DNA of 43,113 nt from Bdellovibrionales bacterium (GTDB lineage Bacteria > Bdellovibrionota > Bdellovibrionia > Bdellovibrionales > UBA1609): contig JADZEO010000035.1 of assembly GCA_020850475.1 (NCBI GenBank), forward strand, positions 1-43,113, read 5' to 3'. Each line of letters starts with the position of its first letter. The first letter of the stretch is position 1. The notes under the pieces are model-generated. The model was given only the letters and a program-made list of their open reading frames with translations. It ran no database searches and was not told where the DNA came from. Positions 8,845 to 18,241 of this stretch are shown here, in pieces. Made by a program: the position numbers and the translations under genes.

Positions 8845-8873
8845 TTGACACCAAAATAGCACCATGGTCTGTT
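8845..8873 (+). promoter_or_regulatory. Candidate nrdJ promoter
   Basis: A perfect -35 hexamer TTGACA at 8845-8850 is followed after 17 bases by TCTGTT, a weak -10. It lies 10 bases downstream of the second NrdR-like box and about 85 bases upstream of the nrdJ start. The poor -10 keeps confidence low. Confidence 0.35.
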
Positions 8874-8957
8874 TGAAGACACACAGAGTGAGGAATCACT
8901 CGCAAACGACTAAGACATTTTCTTAAAAAAGCCACATCGAGAGAAAGGAACTGCGGT

Positions 8958-11900
8958 ATGGATAGTCTTCTCAAGGAAGAAGGAAGGAACAAACAGTCTC
9001 TTAAGGCAAAAGGTAGTGCCATTCATAAAGAGACTCGAGCCAGAATGGACGGCTCCAAAACCACCGGCGGGCAAACATTTCAGCCATTCTTTGTGCCCAA
9101 AGGCCAGGATCCCTACCAAATGGTCGAGTGGGTGACCCGCTCCAGTAAAATCAAAGACACCCAAGGTGAAGCGGTGTTTGCGATGAACAATGTTGAGGTC
9201 CCCAACACCTGGTCTCAACTTGCGACCGATGTGGCCGTAAGCAAATATTTCCGCAAGGCCGGAGTACCGGGCACTGGTCATGAGACCTCGGTGCGACAAC
9301 TCGTCCACCGCATTGTCCATACTATCCGCAATGCCGGCGAAGAATTTGGCGGCTATTTTGCGACTCCCGCCGATGCCGAGCGTTTTGAAAAGGAGCTCGC
9401 CTTTATTTTGTTAAATCAGTATGGCGCCTTTAACAGCCCCGTTTGGTTTAACTGCGGTCTGCACCATGAATATGGTATTGAAGGCTCGGGCGGCAACTAT
9501 GCCTTTGATTTCAAAACTGGCGAGGTCGTTGAGCTGCAAAACTCCTATGCCCGCCCTCAGTGCTCGGCCTGTTTTATCCAGTCGGTCAATGATGATCTCA
9601 TGGCCATCTTCAATTTGGCTCGTCAAGAAGCTCGCATCTTTAAATATGGATCCGGCACGGGTACGAATTTTTCTAAGATCCGTGGACGCCAGGAAAAACT
9701 CTCAGGTGGTGGCTATAGCTCAGGCCTGATCAGCTTCCTCGAAGTATTGGATCGCGGCGCTGGCGCCACCAAGTCGGGCGGCACCACTCGTCGGGCCGCG
9801 AAGATGGTGAGCCTCGATATGGATCACCCCGAAATCGAAGACTTTATTAATTGGAAAGTTCGCGAAGAGCGCAAAGTTGAAGCGCTCGTCAATGCGGGCT
9901 ACACCAATGACTTCAACGGCGAAGCTTATCGGACGGTGGCTGGACAAAACTCCAACAACTCGGTTCGCATTCCCGACAGCTTCATGAATGCGGTTCAAAA
10001 GGACGACTCCTGGAAGACCACGGCGCGCACCAACGGCGAAGTGATCAATACTTACCGGGCCAAAGATTTGTGGCGCCAAATCGCTTATGCGGCATGGAAG
10101 TGTGCCGATCCGGGCGTGCAATTTGATACGACGATTCAGAAGTGGCACACCTGCCCTGAAACCGATCGTATCAACGGCAGTAATCCTTGTTCTGAGTACA
10201 TGTTCCTAGATGATTCCGCATGTAACTTGGCCTCACTGAATTTGGAAAAGTTCTTGAATGCCGATGGCAGCTTTAATGTTGAAGCTTATCGCCACGCCAT
10301 TCAGATTGTGTTTACCGCTCAAGAAATCTTGGTGGACCTGAGCAGCTATCCGACGCAACAAATTGCTAAGAATAGCCACGATTACCGTCCTCTGGGTTTG
10401 GGCTACGCCAATCTGGGAACACTCTTAATGGTTAAAGGTCTTTCTTATGATAGCCCCGCCGGACGCGCTTGGGCTGCGGCCTTGACCGCGATCATGACGG
10501 GCGAAGCGTACAAAACGAGCGCCATCATGGCCGGCAGCAAGGGACCATTTGCGGGTTATCAGGATAACGCTCAACCCATGTTGCGCGTGGTTCGTCAGCA
10601 CGGTGAAAAGGTCAGGGAGATCGACAACTCGCTGATCCCCGCAGAACTCGCTCAAGCCGCGAGCGAAGCCTGGGCCGAGGCCTACGAGTTGGGTAAGATC
10701 AACGGCTATCGCAATGCTCAAACTTCAGTCTTAGCGCCCACCGGCACGATCGGACTGTTGATGGATTGCGATACCACCGGGGTCGAACCTGATTTTGCTC
10801 TGGTTAAATTTAAGAAATTGGCCGGTGGCGGTTATTTTAAGATCGTCAATCAGTCCGTACCACGAGCCCTCGCCTCTCTCGGCTACAGTGAGGGCGACAT
10901 CAAAGCCATTATTACCTACGCGGTAGGAACGATGAGCCTTGATGGCGCTCCCCACATTAACAGCGAAGCACTCAAAGCCAAGGGTTTTACCGCTGAGGAT
11001 TTGACGAAAATCCAAAAGGCGCTGCCAACCGCTTTTGATTTGCACGCCGCAATCGCTCCGTGGGTTCTCGGCGAAGAGACCATGAAGCGACTCAAGCTAA
11101 ATACCGAGTCGGTGACTTCAGGTGAAGAAACCATCCTCGCGAAATTGGGTTTTACCACCCAGCAAATTCGCGAAGCAACTCTGGTCATCTGTGGTCGCCA
11201 GACGGTCGAAGGCGCTCCGCGCCTCAAGGCCGAGCACCTGCCGGTTTTTGACTGCGCCAACAAGTGCGGCTCCGAAGGCGAGCGCTTTTTGGAACCCATG
11301 GCCCATGTTCGCATGATGGCTGCCGTTCAACCTTTTATCAGTGGGGCGATCTCAAAAACGGTCAACCTTCCTCATGAGTCGACCGTAGAAGAGATTGAGC
11401 ACATCTATGAAGAGTCCTGGAAGATGGGACTTAAAGCCGTCGCGGTTTATCGTGACGGATCTAAGATGAGCCAGCCGTTGCAAACTGCTAAAAAAGAGGA
11501 AGAAGCCAAACCCGAGGCGGTTTACACCGAAGCCGAATTTAAGGCTGCGCTCGCAACCGCGCTGAGTATGGCACCGGCGCGCCGCCGTCGCCTGCCGCAG
11601 AAACGCGGCGGTATCACGGTCGAGGGCCGAGTCGGTGGACATCAAATTTACATTCGTACTGGTGAGTACGATGATGGCCGTCTCGGTGAGCTTTTCTTTG
11701 ATATGCATAAAGAAGGCGCCACCTTCCGCAGTCTGCTCAATTGCTTTGCGATCTCTTGCTCACTGGGTCTCCAGTACGGCGTTCCTCTCGAAGAGTACGT
11801 AGATAAATTTACGTTTACTCGCTTCGAACCGCAGGGCATGGTCGACCATCCGAACATCAAGCAAGCCACCAGCATCTTGGATTATATTTTCCGAGTGATT

Positions 11901-12230
11901 GGCATGGAGTACTTGGGTAAGACCGACTTTGTCCATGTGAAGCCGATTGAAGCGGCTTTGGCCAAGAATCAAAACGGCCATGCTCACGCGGAACCTGAGG
12001 CGGAAGAATCCCCAGCCCCAACTCAGCTCAGCCTCTCCGCCGAGCGCGCGGCTGTCAGTCAAAAGCCTGCGGCCATCGAGGACCCCAGCTCCCAGCATGA
12101 CCCTCTGGATTCTCACCTGTCGAAAATGATGGGTGACGCTCCGATGTGCACTGACTGTGGCCACGTCACCGTCCGCAACGGCAGCTGCTACCGCTGTCTC
12201 AATTGCGGCAGCTCGATCGGCTGTTCGTAA
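8958..12230 (+). CDS. nrdJ: Adenosylcobalamin-dependent (class II) ribonucleotide reductase
   Basis: The 1090-residue protein is a long class II RNR that reduces ribonucleotides to deoxyribonucleotides using an adenosylcobalamin-derived thiyl radical, with no need for oxygen or an NrdB subunit. Visible landmarks are [10 protein letters not shown] (about residues 155-164), the CSACFI cysteine segment (about 201-206), [13 protein letters not shown] (about 232-244), [20 protein letters not shown] (about 410-429, radical-site finger loop) and [20 protein letters not shown] (about 594-613). A TSCPD-type domain lies at about 890-990, and a Cys-rich zinc-ribbon-like tail ends the protein ([13 protein letters not shown], final GCS). 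AAGGA 8 bases before the ATG supports the start. NrdR-like boxes precede it and a strong terminator follows. Confidence 0.96.
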   Translation: MDSLLKEEGRNKQSLKAKGSAIHKETRARMDGSKTTGGQTFQPFFVPKGQDPYQMVEWVTRSSKIKDTQGEAVFAMNNVEVPNTWSQLATDVAVSKYFRKAGVPGTGHETSVRQLVHRIVHTIRNAGEEFGGYFATPADAERFEKELAFILLNQYGAFNSPVWFNCGLHHEYGIEGSGGNYAFDFKTGEVVELQNSYARPQCSACFIQSVNDDLMAIFNLARQEARIFKYGSGTGTNFSKIRGRQEKLSGGGYSSGLISFLEVLDRGAGATKSGGTTRRAAKMVSLDMDHPEIEDFINWKVREERKVEALVNAGYTNDFNGEAYRTVAGQNSNNSVRIPDSFMNAVQKDDSWKTTARTNGEVINTYRAKDLWRQIAYAAWKCADPGVQFDTTIQKWHTCPETDRINGSNPCSEYMFLDDSACNLASLNLEKFLNADGSFNVEAYRHAIQIVFTAQEILVDLSSYPTQQIAKNSHDYRPLGLGYANLGTLLMVKGLSYDSPAGRAWAAALTAIMTGEAYKTSAIMAGSKGPFAGYQDNAQPMLRVVRQHGEKVREIDNSLIPAELAQAASEAWAEAYELGKINGYRNAQTSVLAPTGTIGLLMDCDTTGVEPDFALVKFKKLAGGGYFKIVNQSVPRALASLGYSEGDIKAIITYAVGTMSLDGAPHINSEALKAKGFTAEDLTKIQKALPTAFDLHAAIAPWVLGEETMKRLKLNTESVTSGEETILAKLGFTTQQIREATLVICGRQTVEGAPRLKAEHLPVFDCANKCGSEGERFLEPMAHVRMMAAVQPFISGAISKTVNLPHESTVEEIEHIYEESWKMGLKAVAVYRDGSKMSQPLQTAKKEEEAKPEAVYTEAEFKAALATALSMAPARRRRLPQKRGGITVEGRVGGHQIYIRTGEYDDGRLGELFFDMHKEGATFRSLLNCFAISCSLGLQYGVPLEEYVDKFTFTRFEPQGMVDHPNIKQATSILDYIFRVIGMEYLGKTDFVHVKPIEAALAKNQNGHAHAEPEAEESPAPTQLSLSAERAAVSQKPAAIEDPSSQHDPLDSHLSKMMGDAPMCTDCGHVTVRNGSCYRCLNCGSSIGCS

Positions 12231-12258
12231 ACTGCTGAACTTTATTAGTTTGATCCCC

Positions 12259-12296
12259 AAAAAGGGCGACCCTCCGTCGCCCTTTTTGTTTTTTGC
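12259..12296 (+). terminator. Rho-independent terminator of nrdJ
   Basis: A perfect 12-base stem (AAAAAGGGCGAC paired with GTCGCCCTTTTT) closes a 5-base loop and runs into a T-rich tract ending near 12294. It begins 28 bases after the nrdJ stop codon. Confidence 0.92.
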
Positions 12297-12316
12297 GCTG
12301 GCCCGCGGGTAATTCC

Positions 12317-12370
12317 GATTCGGTGTCGGCGTCCGAGTCAGTGTCCGTGTCAGTGTCGGTGTCGGTGTGA
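12317..12370. repeat. Hexanucleotide tandem repeat, nine imperfect units
   Basis: Nine consecutive 6-base units match the pattern GNGTCN: GATTCG, GTGTCG, GCGTCC, GAGTCA, GTGTCC, GTGTCA, GTGTCG, GTGTCG, GTGTGA. On the minus strand this would read as alternating Asp-Thr/Ser. No coding gene with an SD covers it, so I treat it as an intergenic microsatellite. Confidence 0.8.
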
Positions 12371-12402
12371 TCCTTAAACTTATCCAGCATCCCGGCCGTG
12401 AC

Positions 12403-12422
12403 CCGAAGGCGCGAGGCTTCGG
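12403..12422. repeat. Short inverted repeat downstream of the hexamer tract
   Basis: CCGAAG at 12403-12408 pairs with CTTCGG at 12417-12422 across an 8-base GC-rich loop. There is no T-run. Together with the hexamer tract it shows that the 336 bases between nrdJ and mazE hold repeats and regulatory sequence but no convincing gene. Confidence 0.35.
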
Positions 12423-12512
12423 AATAACCAATAAAAATCAAATGTTTGTTTTGGGATGTTATCTCTAGGGTTTTAACTTAGACCGGGCCCCAAAGAAACC
12501 CTTAATTTACCC

Positions 12513-12541
12513 TTGATAAAAGTATAAACATTGTATATACT
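12513..12541 (+). promoter_or_regulatory. mazEF promoter with overlapping inverted repeat
   Basis: TTGATA at 12513-12518 and TATACT at 12536-12541 are separated by the ideal 17 bases. An inverted repeat, AGTATA at 12521-12526 with TATACT at 12536-12541, overlaps the spacer and the -10. That is where a MazE or MazEF autorepressor would be expected to bind. Confidence 0.6.
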
Positions 12542-12566
12542 TATCGTAATTAGGCGAGGTGTGCCG

Positions 12567-12803
12567 ATGTCAGTAAAAGTACAAAAATGGGGGAACTCAC
12601 TCGGAGTTCGAATACCCAAGACGGTAATCGAAAAGGTAAATTTAAAAGAGAATTCAGAAGTGGAAATCGAGTCTAAGAACGGAACGATTATCATTTTCCC
12701 GGCAAAAAAAGAGTACTCTTTAGATTCACTGCTGGATCAAATCACCAAAAGCAATTTGCACTCAGAGGATGATTTCAAATCCGAAGGCAATGAGGTCTGG
12801 TAA
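12567..12803 (+). CDS. mazE: MazE-type antitoxin
   Basis: The 78-residue protein begins with the SpoVT/AbrB-like MazE fold: VQKWGNSLGVRIPKTVIEKVNLKENSEVEIE (about residues 4-34), which dimerises and binds DNA. The acidic C-terminal half (about 45-78, many Asp and Glu) is the flexible part that would occupy the MazF active site. Length agrees with MazE (about 80 residues). Upstream in-frame codons exist, but GAGG ahead of the ATG at 12567 and the family start favour this position. The stop overlaps the toxin ATG by one base, giving coupled translation. The gene is AT-rich compared with its neighbours, suggesting transfer. Confidence 0.9.
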   Translation: MSVKVQKWGNSLGVRIPKTVIEKVNLKENSEVEIESKNGTIIIFPAKKEYSLDSLLDQITKSNLHSEDDFKSEGNEVW

Positions 12804-13138
12804 TGAGCTATGTACCAAATCGTGGTGATATCGTATGGCTCAACTTCACACCGCAGGCTGGGCATGAGCAGATTGGAGTGCGGCCCGCCCTGGTTTTGTC
12901 CCCTGGAAAGTATAACAGAAAAACCGGATTAGCTGTTTGTTGTCCGATTACCTCAAAGGTAAAAGGATATCCTTTTGAAGTTACAATATCGGGAAAGAAA
13001 ATTAATGGGGCGGTTTTGTCAGACCACTTAAAGAATCTCGATTGGAAGGTCAGAAAAGCCAAGTTTATCGAAAAAGCATCTAAAGAAGTGGTAGATCAGT
13101 GTTCAATGAAAATTTCTGCTCTCATCATTCAAGACTAG
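12803..13138 (+). CDS. mazF: MazF-type endoribonuclease toxin
   Basis: The 111-residue product matches MazF/PemK in length and motifs: RGDIVWLNFTPQAGHEQIGVRPALVLSP (about residues 7-34) contains the loop and Arg of the active site, CCPITSKVKGYPFEV (about 46-60) supplies the conserved Thr/Ser strand, and VLSDHLKNLDW (about 70-80) is the usual hydrophobic/Asp segment. MazF cleaves mRNA at short sequence motifs; its cut site cannot be read here. It is expressed from the promoter upstream of mazE and is AT-rich like it. Confidence 0.92.
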   Translation: MSYVPNRGDIVWLNFTPQAGHEQIGVRPALVLSPGKYNRKTGLAVCCPITSKVKGYPFEVTISGKKINGAVLSDHLKNLDWKVRKAKFIEKASKEVVDQCSMKISALIIQD

Positions 13139-13375
13139 CCTATACCCTTGGGACGACCTGAAAAGCTATCCGGCGATTTTTTTAAAGATAATTTTGCCGA
13201 ATACCCCAGACTTGCAAGCACCCGAAACATGAGATCGGTTGAAATATCGCGGCGTCAGCGGTTGAGCAACGCCGTGATCCGGGGGCGCGAGAGCCCATCC
13301 ACCGGCCAGTCACCTTCGGCCTGACGGCCCGAGGGGCCGAGGCCCGAAACTCGACTTGCAATGGCTGAGGCAGTG

Positions 13376-14122
13376 ATGCCTTTACAGCCCCCCGCCATTG
13401 CCTCTATATTCCCTTCCATGGAAGTCGTGCTGAGCACCCAGCAAATCACCAAGGTCTACCAAATGGGCGAAGTTCAAGTTCACGCCTTGCGCGGGGTGGA
13501 TTTCGATTTGCGCCAGGGTGAATTCTTGGTTCTACTGGGCGCTTCCGGAAGCGGCAAATCCACTCTGCTTAATATTCTCGGCGGGCTCGATCGTCCCAGC
13601 GCGGGTCAGGTTTTTCACGGTAAAACTAATCTGGCTGAGGCGACCGACGACGAATTGACCCAATTTCGACGTCAACATGTCGGTTTTGTCTTTCAAATGT
13701 ACAATCTCATTCCTCGCCTGACCGCCTTGGAAAACGTCGCCCTCGTCACCGACGTCAGCGACCATCCCATGGACCCTATGCGGGCCCTCACTTTGGTGGG
13801 CTTGAGCGAGCGGGCCGATCATTTTCCGGCCGAACTTTCGGGCGGCGAACAGCAACGCGTCGCCATTGCTCGCGGAATCGCCAAACAGCCGGAAATTCTT
13901 CTGTGTGACGAGCCGACCGGAGCACTCGATTTTTCTACTGGGATCATGGTGCTCGAAGCAATCTCCCAAGTAAACCGGCAGCTCGGAACGACCACGGCGG
14001 TAATCACTCACAATGCCAGCATTGCCCAAATGGCCGACCGGGTGGTTCGCCTCGCTGACGGCAAGATCATCGAAGTCACGGAAAACCGCACCAAGCTCTC
14101 GGCCCGAGACATTCGATGGTAA
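13376..14122 (+). CDS. ABC exporter ATPase (LolD/MacB type)
   Basis: The ATP-binding subunit of an exporter of the LolD/MacB/DevA group. Walker A is GASGSGKST, the Q-loop region is [17 protein letters not shown], the signature is [14 protein letters not shown], Walker B is [12 protein letters not shown] and the H-loop is VITHN. Start choice is uncertain. The ATG at 13376 has GAGG five bases upstream and is used here (248 residues). The ATG at 13418 would match the normal family N-terminus but lacks an SD, and one at 13361 is also open. The 3' end overlaps the permease start by 7 bases, so the pair is translationally coupled. Confidence 0.92.
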   Translation: MPLQPPAIASIFPSMEVVLSTQQITKVYQMGEVQVHALRGVDFDLRQGEFLVLLGASGSGKSTLLNILGGLDRPSAGQVFHGKTNLAEATDDELTQFRRQHVGFVFQMYNLIPRLTALENVALVTDVSDHPMDPMRALTLVGLSERADHFPAELSGGEQQRVAIARGIAKQPEILLCDEPTGALDFSTGIMVLEAISQVNRQLGTTTAVITHNASIAQMADRVVRLADGKIIEVTENRTKLSARDIRW

Positions 14123-16482
14123 AACATCTCGACCTCAAATTGGTGCGCGATCTTCTGCACATGAAAGCCCAAGTCTTCACCATTGCGCTCGTGGTCGCCT
14201 GTGGAGTCGCGGTGCTCGCTGGAATGCTCAGCACCTATGAATCACTCCTCCTTGCCCAAAATAGTTTTTACAACCATAGCCGCTTTGCCCACATTTTCGC
14301 CGACGTCAAAAGAGCTCCTCAGCATCTGGTGGCTCGGATTCAGGGTCTACCGGGTGTGAGTCAGGTTGAAGATCGCTTGGTCTTTGATCTGCTCCTCGAC
14401 CTGCGCGGTCGCGATGTCCCGGCGGTGGGGCGCTTTGTTTCGCTCCCTCGCGGCCAGCAATCGACCCTGAATCGCATTCAAATTCTCAAGGGCCGCTGGC
14501 CCCTGCCCACTGAGGACAACGAAGTTCTGGTCGGCCAGGCCTTCTTCGAATTCAACAAGCTCCAGCTCAATCAAGAAATCGCCGCCATGTTCAACGGTCG
14601 GTATCGCAAGCTCCGCATCGTCGGAGTGGCGGTCTCGCCCGAGTATATCTACGCCCTGCCGGGCCACAGCCCTCTCCCCGATGACGAGCACTTTGGAATT
14701 TTTTGGATTCGTCGCGAAGGTTTGTCCTCGGCCTTTGACATGCAAGGCTCGTTCAACAATTTGGCGCTCACGGTTTTGAGCGGCGCCAACGAGGCCGCCC
14801 TCAGTAAGTCCATCGATGACTGGCTCAAACCCTACGGCGGAGTCGGCTCCTACACGCGCAAACACCAGATTTCCAACTTGTTTCTCACCCAAGAAATTAA
14901 GGGCCTTAAAGTCCAGGCCACGATCATTCCCATTATTTTTCTTTGTGTTGCGGCCTTCTTGTTAAATGTGGTGATCGGACGAATTATCAACAGCCAGCGC
15001 GAACAAATCGCCACCCTAAAGGCCTTGGGCTTTGATGACCTGAGTATTGCCTCCCACTTTCTCAAATTTTCACTCGTCATCGTGGCCCTCGGGTTCTCGA
15101 TCGGACTGGCGGCCGGCTTTTGGCTGGCGGAGTCCATGACTCAGCTCTACACCCAGTTTTTTCGCTTTCCCGTGTTGGCCCAAACCATGCCGGCCTACAT
15201 TCCGGTGCTGGCACTGGTGGTGAGTTCCGCCTCTGCGCTCATCGGCGTGGCGCAGAGTTTGCGGTCGATTTTTAAAATGCCACCCGCCGAGGCCATGCGC
15301 CCCGCGATGCCGGCGGCTTATCACACCAGCTGGGTCGAGCGCTCCGGACTGCCCCGTCGCCTTACTAACGAAGGGAAAATGATTTTGCGTGGACTCAGTC
15401 TGCGTCCTCTGCGCTCGTTCGTGTCGACTCTCGGAATTTCCTTTGCCCTCGTCATCGTGATTCTCGGAATGTTTTGGAATGATGCCATCGACTACCTGAT
15501 GCACGTTCAGTTTTCGTTGATTCAAAAAGAAGATGCGACGGTAAATTTTGTCAAACCACTTCCGGTTCGCTCTTTGTATGCTCTCCAACAATTGCCGGGC
15601 GTGATCCATGCCGAGGGACTGCGGGCCGTTGCGGTGCGAATTCTTCACGGCCCCGAGACTGAAACCACCGCGATGATTGGCATCGGCCCCAATAACCAAC
15701 TCAAATCGGTATTGGATGTTAAGCTAAAGCCCATTCAACTCCCCCGAGATGGTTTAGTTATTAGCCAAACTCTGGCTCGCAAACTGGACCTCAAACCCCA
15801 GGATAACATTCGCATCGAAGTTCTCGAAGGCAGCCGCCCGAGCGGGGTCTTTCCGATCAGCGCCGTGGTTGATGATTTCTTGGGGCGGTTTATCTACACC
15901 CGGGATGAGTTTCTTCATCGCCTTCTAAAGGAAGGGCCCAAGGTCAATTCGGTGTTACTCAAAACCGACAGCGAGCAAAGTCAAAAGCTCTACACACAAC
16001 TAAAGGGTTTTCCGGCGATCGGTTCGGTCTCCTTTAAGACTGCTGCCCTTAAGACCTTTCAGGACACCAACGCTAAGATTCTTCTCGTCTTCGCCACCAT
16101 ATTGACGGCGTTTTCCGTGATCATCGCCTTTGGAATCGTCTACAACAGTGCGCGGATTTCATTAGCTGAGAGGGCGTGGGAGTTTGCGAGTCTGCGGGTT
16201 CTCGGATTTACTCACGGCGAAGTGTACCGAATGCTCATGGGTGAGATTTTGATTCTCTGTCTGATGTCACTTCCCCTGGGCTGGACTCTCGGTTACTATT
16301 TCACCCAATGGCTGATGAAGTACATGGCTCCCGAGGAGTTGGTCATCCCCATGGTTATTGATCTCAGCACCTTCACTTGGAGCGCCCTGACTTTGGTGGC
16401 CGCAGCCGCCATGAGCGCCTGGGTGCTATGGCGTAAGATTAAGCAGCTGGATTTTAATGAAGCCTTGAAAACGCGAGGTTAG
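14116..16482 (+). CDS. ABC exporter permease with two FtsX domains
   Basis: The 788-residue integral membrane protein has an N-terminal helix (about residues 18-40), a periplasmic MacB-core-like domain (about 45-260), then three helices (about 270-380). A second helix (about 430-455) is followed by another periplasmic domain (about 460-640) and three final helices (about 645-780). This duplicated FtsX layout belongs to exporters that work through large periplasmic domains rather than a transport channel. Sequence such as [15 protein letters not shown] and [15 protein letters not shown] shows the coupling-helix segments of both halves. It is encoded between its ATPase and a periplasmic adaptor, so lipid, lipoprotein, peptide or antibiotic export is likely, but the substrate is unknown. 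Confidence 0.9.
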   Translation: MVKHLDLKLVRDLLHMKAQVFTIALVVACGVAVLAGMLSTYESLLLAQNSFYNHSRFAHIFADVKRAPQHLVARIQGLPGVSQVEDRLVFDLLLDLRGRDVPAVGRFVSLPRGQQSTLNRIQILKGRWPLPTEDNEVLVGQAFFEFNKLQLNQEIAAMFNGRYRKLRIVGVAVSPEYIYALPGHSPLPDDEHFGIFWIRREGLSSAFDMQGSFNNLALTVLSGANEAALSKSIDDWLKPYGGVGSYTRKHQISNLFLTQEIKGLKVQATIIPIIFLCVAAFLLNVVIGRIINSQREQIATLKALGFDDLSIASHFLKFSLVIVALGFSIGLAAGFWLAESMTQLYTQFFRFPVLAQTMPAYIPVLALVVSSASALIGVAQSLRSIFKMPPAEAMRPAMPAAYHTSWVERSGLPRRLTNEGKMILRGLSLRPLRSFVSTLGISFALVIVILGMFWNDAIDYLMHVQFSLIQKEDATVNFVKPLPVRSLYALQQLPGVIHAEGLRAVAVRILHGPETETTAMIGIGPNNQLKSVLDVKLKPIQLPRDGLVISQTLARKLDLKPQDNIRIEVLEGSRPSGVFPISAVVDDFLGRFIYTRDEFLHRLLKEGPKVNSVLLKTDSEQSQKLYTQLKGFPAIGSVSFKTAALKTFQDTNAKILLVFATILTAFSVIIAFGIVYNSARISLAERAWEFASLRVLGFTHGEVYRMLMGEILILCLMSLPLGWTLGYYFTQWLMKYMAPEELVIPMVIDLSTFTWSALTLVAAAAMSAWVLWRKIKQLDFNEALKTRG

Positions 16483-16485
16483 TTT

Positions 16486-17385
16486 GTGGCTCGTAATCAA
16501 AATGATCGATTGAAAAAGTGGCTCATCTACGGCGGTCTCACCGTGGCGGTCGTCGGCGTGGTCATTTGGTCCCTCATGCCTCGTCCACTCCCGGTCGACA
16601 TGGCTCGGGTGGAAGTCGGCGACTTTGAACAACGCGTGGTCGAAGACGGCCGCACCCGGGTCAAAGAAAAATACGTGGTTTCCTCACCCGTTGACGGGGT
16701 TTTGCCGCGAGTGAAATGGAACCCCGGCGACCGAGTCAAACAGGGAGAGCCGCTGGTCTCGATCAAATGGGACTATGATCGCGTCGTCCACGCTCCGGCA
16801 AGCGGGGAGGTTTTGCGCATTCTTACCAAGGACGAAGGTTTTATCACCAAGGGCAAACCCATTCTTGAAATTGGCGATCCTCATGCCCTCGAAATCGTCG
16901 TCGACGTTTTGACCTCGAGCGCGATTTTGCTCAAGGTGGGCAACGAAGTTGAAATTGTTAATTGGGGCGGCCCGGCTCCCCTCGAAGGCAAAGTGGTACG
17001 CATCGAACCTTCGGCCTTTACTAAAGTTTCTGCCTTAGGGGTCGACGAGCAAAGAGTGAACGTGGTGATCGAAATCACCTCACCACGCGACACCTGGATT
17101 ACTCTTGGCGATCACTTTCAGGTGGAGTGCCGGATTCTGGTGAAACGCCTCACTCAGGTTCTCACTGTACCCACCGGGGCCTTGTTTCAAAAAGGTGGAA
17201 AGTGGTCGGTCTTTATCGTTCGCGGCGGTAAGGCCCAATTGCAAGCGGTGGATATTGCCGAACAAGGTCCGCTCAAATCAGTGGTTCAAGGAGGCCTGAG
17301 CGAAGCTGACCAAGTCATCCTCTACCCCGGCGACCGCATTGCCAACGATGTCCCGGTCATCCCCTCTCCCAGCAGCGCCGAATAA
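16486..17385 (+). CDS. Periplasmic adaptor (HlyD/MFP family) of the ABC exporter
   Basis: The 299-residue protein has one N-terminal transmembrane anchor (about residues 12-30) and a membrane-fusion-protein body. The split barrel-sandwich (lipoyl) domain is VVSSPVDGVLPRVKWNPGDRVKQGEPLVSI with the second half HAPASGEVLRILTKDEGFITKGKPILEIGD, and beta-barrel and membrane-proximal domains follow. It lacks the usual long alpha-helical hairpin, as in some MFPs of ABC systems. The start is GTG at 16486, three bases after the permease stop, with GAGG upstream. It would link the inner-membrane exporter to periplasmic or outer-membrane partners. Its stop lies within the left end of the large inverted repeat. 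Confidence 0.88.
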   Translation: MARNQNDRLKKWLIYGGLTVAVVGVVIWSLMPRPLPVDMARVEVGDFEQRVVEDGRTRVKEKYVVSSPVDGVLPRVKWNPGDRVKQGEPLVSIKWDYDRVVHAPASGEVLRILTKDEGFITKGKPILEIGDPHALEIVVDVLTSSAILLKVGNEVEIVNWGGPAPLEGKVVRIEPSAFTKVSALGVDEQRVNVVIEITSPRDTWITLGDHFQVECRILVKRLTQVLTVPTGALFQKGGKWSVFIVRGGKAQLQAVDIAEQGPLKSVVQGGLSEADQVILYPGDRIANDVPVIPSPSSAE

Positions 17386-17657
17386 CACCGCAACGCCTCC
17401 ACTGAACTCTCGACCTCCGCGAGCCCTTGGGCATTTAGCGTCCTGGGATTACTTACTTTTCATCCTTGGCCTCACGCACCTTTCGGCCGCGGGCGCGTCT
17501 TCGGCGTGCGCTAGCTCTTCGAGCCACCGCACGTCGGATACGCCCCGCGCGACGGTGAGGATTCGTCCAAGGATGAAAAGTAAGTAATCCCACGAGGCCA
17601 ATAAAATCAGGACTTGCGGAGGGTGGGAGTTCAGCGGGTGTGGTTGGCGGTTATTTT
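17379..17657. repeat. Large imperfect inverted repeat between convergent genes
   Basis: The arms are 17379-17469 and 17567-17657, each 91 bases and aligning without gaps, with roughly two thirds identity. The inner 26 bases are perfectly complementary (17444-17469 with 17567-17592). The outer parts are clearly related at CTGAACTC and CCTCCGC. The 97-base centre has smaller complementary stretches (CCTCAC with GTGAGG; CGTGCG with CGCACG). The ends reach the stop codons of the adaptor and VOC genes. It could form a huge transcript hairpin that ends transcription from both sides, or be a degenerate MITE-like element. Neither can be decided here. Confidence 0.85.
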
Positions 17658-18043
17658 TTGGATTGGGCCAGGGCGATGATGTGGCCATCAAAGTCCTGAA
17701 CATAGGCGACTGTATCGCCCCAGTCGCGCATGGCGAACTCGCTTAGCACTCGAGCCCCCTCTTTGACGGCACGTTCAAACATCAAGGTTGGATCTTCGAC
17801 CACCAGGTAAAGTTCCGCTTTGGGAATATTTTCGCTTTCAGCGGGATTACGAATCGCCTCACCCAACAATTTTTTTATTCCCACATTGGGCATCAGTCCC
17901 AAAACGGCCGGCCCGCCCAACAAAAACTCGGTCATTCCGGGCACATCAAGGACAGGTTTGGTCATCAAAACTTTCGCGTAAAAATCGCGACTTCGTGACT
18001 GATCCGCAACGAACAAAATGGTATGAACCCGGTGTATTCGCAT
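17651..18043 (-). CDS. VOC (glyoxalase/bleomycin-resistance fold) protein
   Basis: The 130-residue protein has the paired beta-alpha-beta-beta-beta pattern of the vicinal-oxygen-chelate superfamily: HTILFVADQSRSRDFYAKVL at the N-terminus, AELYLVVEDPTLMFERAVKEGARVL (about residues 76-100) and WGDTVAYVQDFDGHIIALAQ at the C-terminus. Members include glyoxalases, dioxygenases and drug-binding proteins. His5 and the second-half residues could bind metal, but the specific activity is not predicted. AGGG six bases before the ATG supports the start. It is convergent with the exporter operon and divergent from the LuxR-type regulator. Confidence 0.85.
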   Translation of the reverse strand: MRIHRVHTILFVADQSRSRDFYAKVLMTKPVLDVPGMTEFLLGGPAVLGLMPNVGIKKLLGEAIRNPAESENIPKAELYLVVEDPTLMFERAVKEGARVLSEFAMRDWGDTVAYVQDFDGHIIALAQSKK

Positions 18044-18106
18044 TTTGAACCCTCACTAACGAGCTGAAACCTGGTAATAACGGTGCGCGAGACTACCAAA
18101 CCTCAC

Positions 18107-18135
18107 GGGGTTTCACCATAGCAAAGGTAAACCCC
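18107..18135. repeat. Imperfect hairpin in the VOC/LuxR divergent region
   Basis: GGGGTTTCACC at 18107-18117 pairs, with a one-base difference, with GGTAAACCCC at 18126-18135. The hairpin sits in the divergent promoter region and lacks a T-run, so it is more likely a regulatory or untranslated-region structure than a terminator. Confidence 0.35.
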
Positions 18136-18194
18136 TACGGGGACATGGCCGCAGCCTGACCTTGGGACTTTCCAGAAATTCCCCAGCCAAGTAT

Positions 18195-18224
18195 TTGACA
18201 ATACCTCCCTAACCAGGCGAGATT
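18195..18224 (+). promoter_or_regulatory. Candidate promoter of the LuxR-type gene
   Basis: A perfect TTGACA at 18195-18200 is followed after 17-18 bases by the weak -10 CGAGAT or GAGATT. A transcript from it would start just before the SD sequence GGAGG at 18232-18236. Confidence 0.3.
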
Positions 18225-18241
18225 AGCGCGCGGAGGTTGAT

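Noticed and set aside
8690-8957. Cobalamin riboswitch upstream of nrdJ
   Set aside because: No B12-box or conserved core is visible, and NrdR-like boxes explain the region better.
12199-12441. Minus-strand reading with Asp-Thr repeats through the hexamer array
   Set aside because: It arises from the DNA repeat and overlaps the nrdJ terminator and the nrdJ 3' end, with no SD.
17339-17703. Two small readings across the inverted repeat, one per strand, with similar peptides
   Set aside because: Similarity follows from the inverted repeat, and both lack an SD and overlap the ends of real genes.
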